A DNA stretch of 6,003 nucleotides from Pseudomonadota bacterium (GTDB lineage: Bacteria; Pseudomonadota; Gammaproteobacteria; Burkholderiales; Casimicrobiaceae), in assembly GCA_029571495.1 (NCBI GenBank), contig JAKPSO010000018.1:1-6003 (forward strand). The letters are read 5' to 3'. The position numbers and the translations under genes were made by a program. The notes beneath the pieces were generated by a model. The model worked only from the letters and a program-made list of their open reading frames with translations. It had not been told where the DNA came from and made no database searches. Positions 1-5,712 of this stretch are shown piece by piece (within the stretch, counting starts at the first letter, position 1; every line of letters starts with the position of its first letter).

Positions 1-525
1 CTCCGGGTCCAGCGCCGACGTCGGCTCGTCAAACAAAATCGCATCCGGTTGCATCGCCAACGCGCGCGCAATCGCCACGCGCTGCATCTGCCCGCCGGAG
101 AGCTGCCCCGGCTTCGCGTCTGCTTTGTCGGCGAGGCCCACGCGGGCGAGGAGTTCTCGTCCGCGTTGCTCGGCTTGCTCGCGCGGTTCGCGCTTCACGA
201 ACACCGGTCCCTCGATCACGTTCTCGAGCGCCGTCCGATGCGGAAATAAATTGAATCGCTGAAACACCATCGACACATGTGTGCGAATCGACGTGATCGT
301 CGGCGCCGCGCGATCCACGCGAATGCCATCGACGCGAACCTCGCCACCGTCATACGCCTCAAGCCCGTTTATGCAACGAAGAATCGTTGACTTTCCGGAG
401 CCCGATGGACCGATGATGCACACCACCTCGCCGCGCGAAATCGTCGCGCTGATGCCGCGCAGCACATGGTTGGTGCCGAAGTGCTTGTGCACGTCGATGA
501 GTTCGATGACGGGCGGCGTACTCAT
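1..525 (-). CDS. Polar amino-acid ABC transporter ATP-binding protein (C-terminus outside window)
   Basis: This is the cytoplasmic ATPase of a polar amino-acid ABC importer (GlnQ/HisP/ArtP type), which hydrolyses ATP to drive the adjacent permease. The 175 visible residues contain Walker A GPSGSGKST (39-47), the Q-loop in VFQRFNLFPH (Q89), the signature LSGGQ followed by MQRVAIARAL (142-155), Walker B AILFDEP (162-168) and the D-loop SALD (170-173). The reading frame is open to the left edge. About 65-75 residues, including the switch histidine, should lie outside if the length is normal for the family. The ATG start (525-523) overlaps the permease stop as TGATG, with a weak GAAGAAG upstream, so translation is probably coupled. 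The family assignment is very secure, but the transported substrate cannot be read from this subunit. Confidence 0.96.
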   Translation of the reverse strand, partial: MSTPPVIELIDVHKHFGTNHVLRGISATISRGEVVCIIGPSGSGKSTILRCINGLEAYDGGEVRVDGIRVDRAAPTITSIRTHVSMVFQRFNLFPHRTALENVIEGPVFVKREPREQAEQRGRELLARVGLADKADAKPGQLSGGQMQRVAIARALAMQPDAILFDEPTSALDPE

Positions 526-1169
526 CACTTCTTCGCCCGACGTTCGAGCCAGCCTACGAACAAAATGAGCGGCACGCTCATCACCAAATACAAGAGCGCC
601 ACGAGCGTAAACACCGTCGAGTTTTTGAACGTCGACGAGGCGAGCATTTGCCCCTTGAGCGCCAAATCAGCCACAGTAATTGTGGACGCTTGCGACGAAT
701 CTTTGAGCATCATGATCATCGTGTTGCCGTACGGCGGCAGCACGATCTTGATCGCTTGCGGCAGGATCACACGGCGCATCATCATCGCCCAACCCATGCC
801 GAGCGATTGCGCTGCTTCGATTTGGCCGTGGTCAATCGCCTCGATACCCGCGCGGAAATTTTCCGACTGATACGCCGAGTACGCCACGCCAAGACCAATG
901 ATCGCGGCTTGCAACGCGGTGAGCGTGATGCCGAATTCGGGCAGCACGAAGTAAATGTAGAAAAGCTGAACGATGATCGGAATCCCGCGAATCACGTTCA
1001 CGATGCACTTCGCGCTCCACACCAATGGCCCGATGCCCGAGACGCGCATCAGCGCCCACACGAGCCCCAGCAACGTCGAAAGCAGCAACGACCCCAAGGT
1101 GACGATTACCGTCAGCCGCAGCCCCTCCATGAGGATGGGCATGAAGGTCGCTGCGTCAGTCCAAAACAT
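525..1169 (-). CDS. Polar amino-acid ABC transporter permease (HisM/GlnP family)
   Basis: This is a 214-residue inner-membrane permease that would form the translocation pore, probably as a homodimer since no second permease gene is visible. Hydrophobic helices lie near residues 19-41, 54-75, 84-103 and 187-207. The family motif RGIPIIVQLFYIYF is at 61-74. The cytoplasmic EAA loop, which docks to the ATPase, runs from E118 (EAAQSLGMGW) to about P146. Downstream is LKDSSQASTITVADL (155-169), the usual LKDxSLAS segment but with Q in place of the customary L. The length is normal for the family. No clear Shine-Dalgarno sequence precedes the ATG at 1169, so the start is chosen by family alignment, and the in-frame ATGs at residues 10 and 14 are less likely. 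The gene lies 150 bp downstream of the binding-protein gene, with REP hairpins in that gap. Confidence 0.95.
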   Translation of the reverse strand: MFWTDAATFMPILMEGLRLTVIVTLGSLLLSTLLGLVWALMRVSGIGPLVWSAKCIVNVIRGIPIIVQLFYIYFVLPEFGITLTALQAAIIGLGVAYSAYQSENFRAGIEAIDHGQIEAAQSLGMGWAMMMRRVILPQAIKIVLPPYGNTMIMMLKDSSQASTITVADLALKGQMLASSTFKNSTVFTLVALLYLVMSVPLILFVGWLERRAKK

Positions 1170-1234
1170 GTGGAATCAAGGTTGTGGGTGAGTTGATGTC
1201 ATGTGTACAAAGGTCCAATGCAGTCCGCTTAAGG

Positions 1235-1294
1235 GTAGGCGACGACTTGGCGTCGCTCGACGCCATAGGTAAGCGCGGCCGAGTCCGCGCCTAC
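1235..1294. repeat. Inverted pair of GTAG-type REP hairpins (BIME-like)
   Basis: Two 23-bp units point towards each other. The plus-strand unit (1235-1257) starts GTAGGCG and forms the stem GCGACG/CGTCGC around the loop ACTTGG. The minus-strand unit (1294-1272) also starts GTAGGCG, with stem GCGCGG/CCGCGC around the loop ACTCGG. Both end in CGCT. The stem bases differ in a compensatory way while the GTAGGCG head and the loop are conserved, as expected for REP elements mobilised by RAYT-type transposases. A further perfect stem, GGCGTCG/CGACGCC, spans 1249-1264 and is an alternative fold. The position between the binding-protein and permease genes suggests a role in protecting the 3' end of the upstream message, as known for malE-malF. 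That function is inference. Confidence 0.8.
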
Positions 1295-1319
1295 ACATCG
1301 CTTAAACGAATAGCGCTGC

Positions 1320-2075
1320 CTACTGGCCCCACTTCGCAAGGATCTTGTCGATCGTGCCGTTCTTCTGAAGCTTTTCGAGTGACGTGTTGATCTTCTTCAA
1401 CAGCGCGCCGTCCGTCTTGCGCACGCCGATGCCCACGGAGCCGGAGAGCGTCGAGGTGTAACCCTTGACCAAACGCGTCTCTGCGAACAAGCCTTGTTGC
1501 AGGTTATAGGCAACGATGGGTTTGTCGGCGAAGCCCGCTTGAATACGGCCCGCGTTGACGTCGGACAAAATCGCCGGGATGTTGTCGTAAATTTTCACTT
1601 CGGCGAAGAGGCCAGATTTTTGCAGCGGCTCAACATACGCCGTGCCCTTCTGCGCGCCGACGGTGTAGCCCTTCATGTCTTCGAGCTTCGCGTACTCGCG
1701 CGTGTCTTTCTTCGACACAACGAGGCCTTCGCCGTAGGTGTAAATCGGGCGCGAAAAATCAACGACTTCTTGCCGCGGCGGTGTGATGTACATCGCGGCG
1801 GCGATGATGTCGATCTTGTTACCCGTGAGCGATGGAATCAACGTCGCGAACGGCATGCCTTCGACTTCAACTTTGAAGCCCGCATCGGCGGCCACTTCGC
1901 GAATGATGTCGACCATGATGCCTTGAATCGAATTGGTCTTGGTATCAAGGAACGTGAACGGAACACCGGTCGGCGTTGAGCCCACTTTCAACGGCTTGTC
2001 CTGCGCGAGCGCGCTGGAGCTCGTGACAACGGACGCAATAATCGCAAGCGCCGCAGCTATGCTTTTGAACTTCAT
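1320..2075 (-). CDS. Periplasmic amino-acid-binding protein of the ABC importer (SBP family 3)
   Basis: This is the secreted ligand receptor that captures an amino acid or similar polar solute and delivers it to the permease. Read from the chosen start it has 251 residues. A Sec signal peptide occupies 1-24 (MKFKSIAAALA, cleavage after ALA). The lobes contain TGVPFTFLD (36-44) and YITPPRQEVVDFSRPIY (96-112), whose R101 aligns with the arginine that binds the ligand carboxylate in this family. They also contain VGAQKGTAY (139-147), GFADKP with D184, which matches the amino-group-binding acid, and the usual terminal KWG. An upstream ATG at 2081 would give two more residues. I prefer 2075 because AGGAG (2087-2083) is 7 nt from it and only 1 nt from the other. 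It is the first gene of the transporter operon and is probably controlled by the divergent HTH-cupin protein. The ligand identity is unknown. Confidence 0.95.
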   Translation of the reverse strand: MKFKSIAAALAIIASVVTSSSALAQDKPLKVGSTPTGVPFTFLDTKTNSIQGIMVDIIREVAADAGFKVEVEGMPFATLIPSLTGNKIDIIAAAMYITPPRQEVVDFSRPIYTYGEGLVVSKKDTREYAKLEDMKGYTVGAQKGTAYVEPLQKSGLFAEVKIYDNIPAILSDVNAGRIQAGFADKPIVAYNLQQGLFAETRLVKGYTSTLSGSVGIGVRKTDGALLKKINTSLEKLQKNGTIDKILAKWGQ

Positions 2076-2082
2076 CAACATT

Positions 2083-2107
2083 CTCCTCGAGCCGCTAGCG
2101 GGGCTCG
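2083..2107 (-). promoter_or_regulatory. Shine-Dalgarno and leader hairpin of the binding-protein gene
   Basis: On the minus strand AGGAG (2087-2083) lies 7 nt before the ATG at 2075 and decides that start. Directly upstream, CGAGCC (2107-2102) can pair with GGCTCG (2093-2088) around an 8-nt loop containing GCTAGC. This places a 6-bp hairpin right next to the ribosome binding site. The pairing is visible in the sequence. Any effect on translation or mRNA stability is speculative. Confidence 0.6.
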
Positions 2108-2132
2108 TCGCGCCAACCCTGTTTTGGGTTAA

Positions 2133-2150
2133 ATTTCATGTACATGAAAT
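2133..2150. promoter_or_regulatory. 18-bp perfect palindrome, candidate operator
   Basis: The sequence ATTTCATGTACATGAAAT is a perfect inverted repeat in the intergenic region between the divergent transporter and HTH-cupin regulator genes. It is AT-rich, unlike the surrounding DNA, and abuts the best -10-like hexamers for both directions. An HTH dimer bound here could block both promoters, giving autoregulation and control of the importer. The palindrome is directly visible. The identity of the bound protein is inferred from adjacency. Confidence 0.75.
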
Positions 2151-2155
2151 ATAGT
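2148..2155. promoter_or_regulatory. Overlapping divergent -10-like hexamers
   Basis: Plus-strand TATAGT (2150-2155) matches the sigma-70 -10 consensus at five of six positions and would serve the regulator gene, with a leader of about 45 nt. Minus-strand TATATT (2153-2148) also matches at five of six and would serve the transporter operon, with a leader of about 65 nt. No convincing -35 box is found at 16-18 bp for either, which is compatible with weak or activator-dependent promoters. Only one of the two may be real. Confidence 0.4.
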
Positions 2156-2206
2156 CTACACCCTGAGACGTATTCAGCGAGTGCTAAATAACCGAATATT
2201 CGCGAG

Positions 2207-2818
2207 ATGAAACGCAAAACCGAAACCGCAGCGTCCACCGACGTCGCGAGCGCCGAAATCGTCGACGCCGCCGTCGGCGCGCGCATTCGTGCGCTGCGTC
2301 GCAACAAGGGTTTGGGGCTCAACGCAATGTCTTCGCGCACAGGGCTCTCGATTGGCTTTTTGAGTCAGATGGAACGCGGTCTTTCGTCGCCAACGCTGCG
2401 TGCGCTGACGAGCCTAGCCGACGCGATGCAGATCAACCTCGCCGAGATCGTGCGTGGTCCCGCCGCCGCGCAGCCCGCCGCGCCGGTCATCACGCGCGCG
2501 GGCGAACGCTCGTCGATTTCGATGTGGAAATCTGGCATTCGCAAACATGCACTCGCGAGCGGCGGCGCGGCTAGCAGCGCGTTTAGTTTCACGCTCTTGG
2601 AGTTCGAGCCGCGCGCATCGTCGGGCGACGAGCTCTACACGCACCAAGGCGAGGAGGCCGGCTACGTGTTGCAGGGCCGACTCAAATTGGTCGTCGGCGA
2701 AGCGCAATGGACGCTCACGACGGGCGATAGTTTTCATTTCAGCAGCGAGCTGCCGCATCGCTTCGAGAACGCCGCCAATCGTAATCTGATCGTCGTGATG
2801 GTCAACGCGCGGGCGTAG
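2207..2818 (+). CDS. XRE-family HTH regulator with C-terminal cupin domain
   Basis: This 203-residue transcription factor has an N-terminal XRE-type helix-turn-helix (about 24-82, with SxxTGLSIGFLSQMERGLSSPTL typical of the fold, including E56-R57-G58). It also has a C-terminal cupin sensor domain (about 125-202). The first cupin motif reads GDELYTHQGEEAGYVLQG (140-157), using H146 and E149/E150 with a glycine where many cupins have the second histidine. The second reads GDSFHFSSELPHRFEN (173-188), with H184 and N188. This layout is that of the PuuR/SutR-like group, in which the cupin is thought to bind a small effector. A short Ala/Pro-rich linker (84-94) joins the domains. The ribosome binding site is weak (GCGAG). 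The gene diverges from the transporter operon across an 18-bp palindrome, so it most likely regulates the importer and itself. Confidence 0.93.
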   Translation: MKRKTETAASTDVASAEIVDAAVGARIRALRRNKGLGLNAMSSRTGLSIGFLSQMERGLSSPTLRALTSLADAMQINLAEIVRGPAAAQPAAPVITRAGERSSISMWKSGIRKHALASGGAASSAFSFTLLEFEPRASSGDELYTHQGEEAGYVLQGRLKLVVGEAQWTLTTGDSFHFSSELPHRFENAANRNLIVVMVNARA

Positions 2819-2936
2819 AACGCTGCGCGCCAATGTGCTGGCAGTACGCCTACAGCTTTGTGGCTCGCGCGGCTGATGCAAGCCCGTTACAGCGAAAATA
2901 TCGCACAAGTCGACAAATAGGATAATCCGCTTCCAG

Positions 2937-2980
2937 CGACCACCGAACGGTCGTTAGCGCGAAAAAGCTGTTACCGCTAA
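2937..2980. repeat. Two adjacent inverted repeats between convergent genes
   Basis: CGACC (2937-2941) pairs with GGTCG (2949-2953), and immediately after it TTAGCG (2954-2959) pairs with CGCTAA (2975-2980). The right arm of the second stem overlaps the stop codon of the minus-strand gene. The stems lie where the HTH-cupin gene and the membrane-protein gene converge, a natural place for a terminator. However, neither stem is followed by a T-tract; the only T-run is inside the second loop. The rest of the gap (2819-2936) shows nothing I can support. Confidence 0.3.
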
Positions 2981-4176
2981 GGCAAGCGTTTCGGATACTC
3001 GCGCGCCCGAACCGGATCGTTGCATTCGGGGTAGTCGAGCACTTCGAGCAACTCGTAGTCGTACCGTCCCGCCGCGTTTTGTGTCCTGACGACCTTGCTG
3101 CCCGTTTGCGTCAAGCGCTCTTCCTCCGTCGCGGGCAAACCGATGCTGTATTTGAAGATGAGCATGTGGCTGTCGCCCGCCCGATTCGGCTCTTCACTGT
3201 AAGACCATCGTCCGGCGCGACGCGCTTGGTCGGTCTTGTTGAGACTCTCAAACGTACCGTCCGCGCGTAGTGTGAATTGATAAGGCACGCCGCGTTTCTC
3301 CACGTTGAACACGCCGTAGAAATAGCACTGCATGCGCAGCTCGGCTGCGACGCGCTCCGCCTGCGCCCGTTGTTCCGGCGAGAGCACTTGCGTTGGTGGC
3401 GGTGGCGGCGGAGGCTCGCCCATCATTTCGCGCGCCATCTGATCGATGCGCGCTTTGTTGCTCGCGGCCTCCGCCGCGCGATCAAGCTCGCGCTGCGACT
3501 CGTCCGCCTTTTGCACGGCGCGCGCCGATTCCGCTTGTTTCGCGGCCAGATCCTTGCGATGCATGAGATAGAACGGACTCAGGACCGCGAATCCGGCAAT
3601 CGCAAGCAAAACGATGGATAGCCAAAGCATGAAATTCGACGGCTTCGCTGGCAGTTCGGCATCGTCGACTGGGGCCGCCGCCGCACGCGGCGCTGCAGGT
3701 GCCGTCACGCGGAGCGCGCGCATATCACGCGACCGCCGCGACGCGTAACGTACGGCCCACACGATCAGCGCGGCGACCACGAATACCACCACAATCACTC
3801 GCCAAAATGCGAAGACCGTTCGCGAGCTTACGATGCCCGCAAGCGCCACCAACGCTAGGACCGCTACGGACCCGCCGATCAGCCACCAAGCAAGCGTGCC
3901 TGCGTTGCTGCCGCGCTTCGTGTCGACGTTCGCTGCGTCGGAAGTCTGTCCTGCGCTGGCCGCGCGCCGCGCCCGACTGCTGAGCCTGGCGTGCTGCACG
4001 AGATGCACAATTAGCAAGATCACGCCGATCAGCAACACCGGAATGGCAAGCAGGGCCGCCAAGAAGAACCACACCGCCTCATCCGAGGGCGCACTATGCG
4101 CCACCGCGCTATTGCTCGCAATTGCGACGGCCGCAACCAGTAGAACGCGCAGGCGTCTAGACACAGCGCCGCTCAC
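2977..4176 (-). CDS. Unrecognised multi-pass membrane protein with periplasmic C-terminal domain
   Basis: I do not recognise this family. The start is taken as GTG at 4176, giving 399 residues, because it overlaps the upstream stop as GTGA and has AAGGAG 5 nt before it. The longer reading to ATG 4278 would lie inside the upstream gene. Residues 1-26 look like a signal peptide (RRLRVLLVAAVAIASNSAVA). Helices lie near 36-60, 95-117, 121-143 and 182-205. Arg-rich loops follow helices 1 and 3, so the positive-inside rule puts the C-terminal half in the periplasm. That half has a charged coiled-coil stretch (about 207-252), seven prolines (255-261) and a roughly 100-residue domain with YQFTLRADGTFESL and GRWSY. 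Cys284 and Cys385 flank the domain and could form a disulfide. The gene forms an operon with the small membrane protein upstream. Confidence 0.85.
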   Translation of the reverse strand: MSGAVSRRLRVLLVAAVAIASNSAVAHSAPSDEAVWFFLAALLAIPVLLIGVILLIVHLVQHARLSSRARRAASAGQTSDAANVDTKRGSNAGTLAWWLIGGSVAVLALVALAGIVSSRTVFAFWRVIVVVFVVAALIVWAVRYASRRSRDMRALRVTAPAAPRAAAAPVDDAELPAKPSNFMLWLSIVLLAIAGFAVLSPFYLMHRKDLAAKQAESARAVQKADESQRELDRAAEAASNKARIDQMAREMMGEPPPPPPPTQVLSPEQRAQAERVAAELRMQCYFYGVFNVEKRGVPYQFTLRADGTFESLNKTDQARRAGRWSYSEEPNRAGDSHMLIFKYSIGLPATEEERLTQTGSKVVRTQNAAGRYDYELLEVLDYPECNDPVRAREYPKRLP

Positions 4177-4598
4177 GCGCGCTCCTTCGGCAGGCGCGGC
4201 AGCGCTGCGAGAAGCACCTTCGTGCTGCCGACGAGCAGACATAAATTGGCCAGGAAACCGAGTGGCATGGCCAGCCACGGATAGACCGCGTTGAACAGAC
4301 TAAACGAGTCGGAACCGACGGGGAAAAACGCCGCCCCAACAATACTCACAACCAACATCAGCGCCCGCACGATGGCGCCCGTCAGCAGCAACTCGTAACC
4401 CGGTATCGCCGCAGGCAAGCGCTCCGAGAGACGGCTTGTCGACACAAAAATCGCCGCCGCCACGATACCGATCAAACTAGACACCAACCCACCGGCCGCG
4501 ACCGCCGTGTACGGCATGAAGAATCGCGTTGCCAACGCCGACGCGTTAGGCACCAACGCTGCGATTAAGAAACCGAACCCAACACTCACCACCCACAT
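4173..4598 (-). CDS. Small four-helix membrane protein, unrecognised
   Basis: This 141-residue hydrophobic protein has four predicted membrane helices (about 2-18, 30-53, 69-92 and 105-132) and a short basic C-terminal tail (PRLPKERA). No family motif is apparent, and few polar residues lie within the helices. The ATG at 4598 is chosen because AAAGG is 8 nt upstream and a helix begins immediately after it. The frame is open a further 30 codons to ATG 4688, but that extension (RRRGETPRKVGD) is polar and looks like untranslated leader. The stop codon overlaps the GTG of the downstream membrane gene, so the two proteins are probably made together and may interact. The upstream gene on the other side is divergent and functionally unrelated. 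Confidence 0.8.
   Translation of the reverse strand: MWVVSVGFGFLIAALVPNASALATRFFMPYTAVAAGGLVSSLIGIVAAAIFVSTSRLSERLPAAIPGYELLLTGAIVRALMLVVSIVGAAFFPVGSDSFSLFNAVYPWLAMPLGFLANLCLLVGSTKVLLAALPRLPKERA
4182..4187 (-). promoter_or_regulatory. Strong Shine-Dalgarno within the upstream gene
   Basis: AAGGAG on the minus strand lies 5 nt before GTG 4176. It sits inside the last codons of the upstream membrane gene and supports the GTG start and translational coupling of the pair. Confidence 0.7.
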
Positions 4599-4784
4599 GT
4601 CGCCGACCTTTCGAGGAGTCTCACCGCGCCGCCGAAAGTTTGTGTTCAGGCTCGTTCGATGTTTGTCGAAAGCGTAGCATGGCCTCAACGTGCCATAGGG
4701 CAGCGCGATTGAACTCTTGCGGCCTCTGGAAGACGTCGCTTGCGTTACGCTGACCTCGACATTTCCAACTAAACGCCGCGCACC
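4599..4784. other. Divergent intergenic region, no confident site
   Basis: This 186-bp gap separates the minus-strand membrane pair from the plus-strand SDR-fold gene and should hold both promoters. TACGCT occurs on the plus strand at 4746-4751 and on the minus strand near 4678-4673. Both are weak -10 candidates with no good -35 partner. A 5-bp stem TTCGA/TCGAA (4655-4670) is the only hairpin seen. The SDR gene has no evident Shine-Dalgarno sequence. I see no palindromic operator comparable to the one at 2133-2150. Confidence 0.4.
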
Positions 4785-5579
4785 ATGAACCTACAACTCA
4801 CGAATCTTCACGTCCTCATCACCGGCGGCAGCAAAGGCATTGGCCTTGCCTGCGCGCGAGGCTTCATCGCCGAGGGCGCGCGCGTCACGCTCGTTTCGCG
4901 CACGCTCGAAACATTGCAATCCGCGCAACGCGAACTGCAAAGCGCGACGCCGAGCGCGACGGTCAACATCATTACCGCTGATTTGCGCAACGCCGTCGAC
5001 GCCGAGCGCTTGGTCGACGCGGTCGAGCGAGACTTCGGCGCGGTGGACGTGCTCGTCAACAGCGCTGGCGCGGCCAAACGCACGCCCGCTGCCGAGCTCA
5101 CCACCGACGCATGGCACGACGCCATGCAAGCAAAGTTCTTCACCTACATTCACGTCATCAACCCACTGATCAAAAAGATGGGCGCACGTGGCCGCGGCGC
5201 GGTCGTCAACGTCGTCGGCGCAGGCGGAAAAGTCGCCGCCGTCACGCACCTCGCAGGCGGTTCGGCCAACGCCGCGCTCATGCTCGCCAGCAGCGGTCTC
5301 GCCGCCGCCTACGCTGGCAAAGGCGTACGCGTAAACGCCGTCAACCCCGGCCTCACGCTCACCGAGCGCCTGCAAGAAGGCATGCAAGCCGAAGCCCGGC
5401 AACAAGGCATCAGCATGGAAGAAGCCCTGACCCGAGCCAAAGCTACACGCCCCCTCGGCCGCATTGCAGAACCCAATGAAATCGCCGACGCTGTGGTGTA
5501 CCTTGCATCAAACCGGGCGAGTTACATAACGGGGGCGGTCGTGGCGATGGATGGAGCGGTTACGCCGATGGTGGTGTAG
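4785..5579 (+). CDS. SDR-fold protein lacking the classical catalytic tetrad
   Basis: This 264-residue protein has the classical short-chain dehydrogenase layout. It has the nucleotide-binding TGGSKGIG (13-20), a basic residue R39 after beta-2 that suggests NADP(H), D66 in ADL, NSAG (92-95), the VRVNAVNPG segment (181-189) and a C-terminal ITGAVVAMDG (248-257). The length is normal. Aligning by spacing, the four catalytic positions are all changed: the helix-4 Asn is K117, the Ser is G145 (in VVNVVGAGG), the Tyr is G158 and the Lys is N162 (in GGSANAAL). The 13-residue Ser-Tyr and 4-residue Tyr-Lys spacings are preserved, so this is substitution and not misalignment or a frameshift. It is therefore either an unusual reductase with other catalytic groups or a nucleotide-binding protein without dehydrogenase activity. 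It stands alone, with no metabolic gene beside it to suggest a substrate. Confidence 0.92.
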   Translation: MNLQLTNLHVLITGGSKGIGLACARGFIAEGARVTLVSRTLETLQSAQRELQSATPSATVNIITADLRNAVDAERLVDAVERDFGAVDVLVNSAGAAKRTPAAELTTDAWHDAMQAKFFTYIHVINPLIKKMGARGRGAVVNVVGAGGKVAAVTHLAGGSANAALMLASSGLAAAYAGKGVRVNAVNPGLTLTERLQEGMQAEARQQGISMEEALTRAKATRPLGRIAEPNEIADAVVYLASNRASYITGAVVAMDGAVTPMVV

Positions 5580-5621
5580 CCCGAAACGGCGAGTCGCGTT
5601 GCGAAATATCCCGTGACGGAC

Positions 5622-5690
5622 GTAGGGTGCGGTTCACCGCGCCCAAATTGATGCCGGCAACGGCCGAGGCGCAATATGATTGCGCCCTAC
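5622..5690. repeat. Second inverted pair of GTAG-type REP hairpins, different sequence family
   Basis: The plus-strand unit (5622-5644) begins GTAGGG and folds GGGTGCGG/CCGCGCCC around TTCA with one G-U pair. The minus-strand unit (5690-5668) begins GTAGGG and folds with GGCGCAAT/ATTGCGCC as a perfect 8-bp stem around a 3-nt loop. Both are 23 bp, like the units at 1235-1294, but their core differs. The 23-bp linker holds a small GCCG/CGGC stem with a GCAA loop. The pair fills most of the gap between the SDR-fold gene and the small antitoxin-like gene, so it may end or protect the SDR transcript. Confidence 0.75.
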
Positions 5691-5698
5691 GCACTAAA

Positions 5699-5710
5699 GA
5701 CCGCGAGGTC
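5699..5710 (+). promoter_or_regulatory. GNRA-capped hairpin overlapping the ribosome binding site
   Basis: GACC (5699-5702) pairs with GGTC (5707-5710) across the tetraloop GCGA. The only plausible Shine-Dalgarno, GAGG (5705-5708), is half in the loop and half in the stem, 4 nt before ATG 5713. The stem is short, so regulation by this structure is only a possibility. Confidence 0.35.
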
Positions 5711-5712
5711 AC

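Noticed and set aside
466..1196. Plus-strand open frames opposite the ATPase/permease genes (134 and 182 residues)
   Set aside because: They are antisense to clear ABC transporter genes. Their sequences are rich in Arg/His/Gln with no domain character, as expected from shadows of GC-rich coding DNA.
1197..1211. Possible second, degenerate copy of the 2133-2150 operator (TGTCATGTGTACAAA)
   Set aside because: Only the CATG and part of the other arm match, symmetry is poor and it sits between operon genes and not at a promoter.
1494..1979. 161-residue plus-strand open frame inside the binding-protein gene
   Set aside because: It is antisense to a well-supported SBP gene, has no ribosome site and no recognisable fold.
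2825..2853. Possible solitary REP relative: GTAGGCG on the minus strand at 2853-2847 followed by a GCCA/TGGC stem
   Set aside because: The 4-bp stem and loop do not match either REP family in the window, so the GTAGGCG head may be chance.
2414..2908. 164-residue minus-strand open frame over the HTH-cupin gene
   Set aside because: It overlaps antisense to a protein with clear HTH and cupin motifs, and its composition is dominated by Arg and Ala.
4177..4278. N-terminal extension of the large membrane protein to ATG 4278
   Set aside because: It would overlap the upstream gene by over 100 bp and bury the signal peptide. GTG 4176 has a strong Shine-Dalgarno and the GTGA overlap.
4791..5405. 204-residue minus-strand open frame over the SDR gene
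   Set aside because: It is a shadow of a gene with clear SDR motifs. It has no start signal and no domain.
5648..5680. Promoter for the antitoxin-like gene: TTGATG with TATGAT inside the REP pair
   Set aside because: The -10 match is good but the spacing is 21 bp and TATGAT lies within a hairpin arm, so it is not convincing.
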